From: Pseudomonadota bacterium
GTDB lineage: Bacteria; Chloroflexota; UBA6077; JAJPHF01
Length of the DNA: 29,160 nt
Direction: 5' to 3'
Assembly: GCA_021325365.1 (NCBI GenBank)
Contig: JAJPHF010000006.1
Coordinates: forward strand, 1-29,160
A program made the position numbers and the translations under genes. The notes under the pieces are model-generated. The model was not told the origin of the DNA and made no database searches. It was given only the letters and a program-made list of their open reading frames with translations. Position 1 is the first letter of the stretch; each line of letters starts with the position of its first letter. Positions 29,146-29,160 of the stretch are shown one piece after another.

Positions 29146-29160
29146 GCCCCTCGTCCCTCC

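Noticed and set aside
1..29160. CRISPR arrays, tRNA or rRNA genes, and riboswitches
   Set aside because: No regularly spaced identical repeats, no cloverleaf with CCA-like end and no conserved riboswitch core were seen on reading both strands. A covariance-model scan could still find a missed RNA.

Overview
The window reads as chromosomal DNA of a very GC-rich bacterium. The gene mix is a set of SDRs and NAD-epimerase paralogs, a luciferase-like oxygenase, a Rieske oxygenase, a PimA-like mannosyltransferase beside a CDP-alcohol phosphotransferase, and a selenocysteine formate dehydrogenase with an NrfD-type anchor. This suggests Chloroflexota (or a related terrabacterial lineage) rather than a proteobacterium. 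That placement is inference from gene content; no rRNA or tRNA lies in the window.

Region 1 (1-7,680) is the right end of a prophage: a 5'-truncated tape-measure protein, tail proteins, a C1q-like tail fibre, two small holin-like membrane proteins, endolysin domains and an HNH protein. It closes with a strong rho-independent terminator. Two genes carry a good in-frame internal Shine-Dalgarno plus ATG at a domain boundary, and the lysozyme-like domain is interrupted by an amber codon. At the far left a minus-strand ORF, perhaps a transposase, starts and leaves the window.

Region 2 (7,720-11,700) holds a PimA-like/CDP-alcohol phosphotransferase pair, an IS66 3' remnant, an alpha/beta hydrolase and an SDR.

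Region 3 (11,705-14,130) is the most notable structure. It is a 2,410-bp unit bounded by IS66-type terminal sequences (GTAAGCGTTCAG and, inverted, GTAAGTGTTCAG) and flanked by an 8-bp target duplication matching at 7 of 8 bases. It carries an internally deleted IS66 transposase and two comparatively AT-rich methyltransferase genes. It sits at the last codon of a Rieske oxygenase gene: removing it and one target copy restores a TAG stop exactly in frame.

Region 4 (14,093-17,446, minus strand) is epimerase, lipoprotein solute-binding protein and Rieske oxygenase, probably for uptake and oxidation of an organic acid or aromatic compound.

Region 5 (17,447-24,502) is a formate module: an OFA-type MFS transporter (formate/oxalate class), a Sec-containing molybdenum/tungsten formate dehydrogenase alpha subunit with a visible SECIS hairpin, an Fe-S beta subunit and an NrfD-like membrane subunit. 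Both the transporter and the alpha subunit also show an apparent single-base deletion.

Region 6 (24,512-29,160) holds a luciferase-like monooxygenase, a second epimerase, a second SDR and a D-2-hydroxyacid dehydrogenase, separated by two families of palindromic intergenic repeats.
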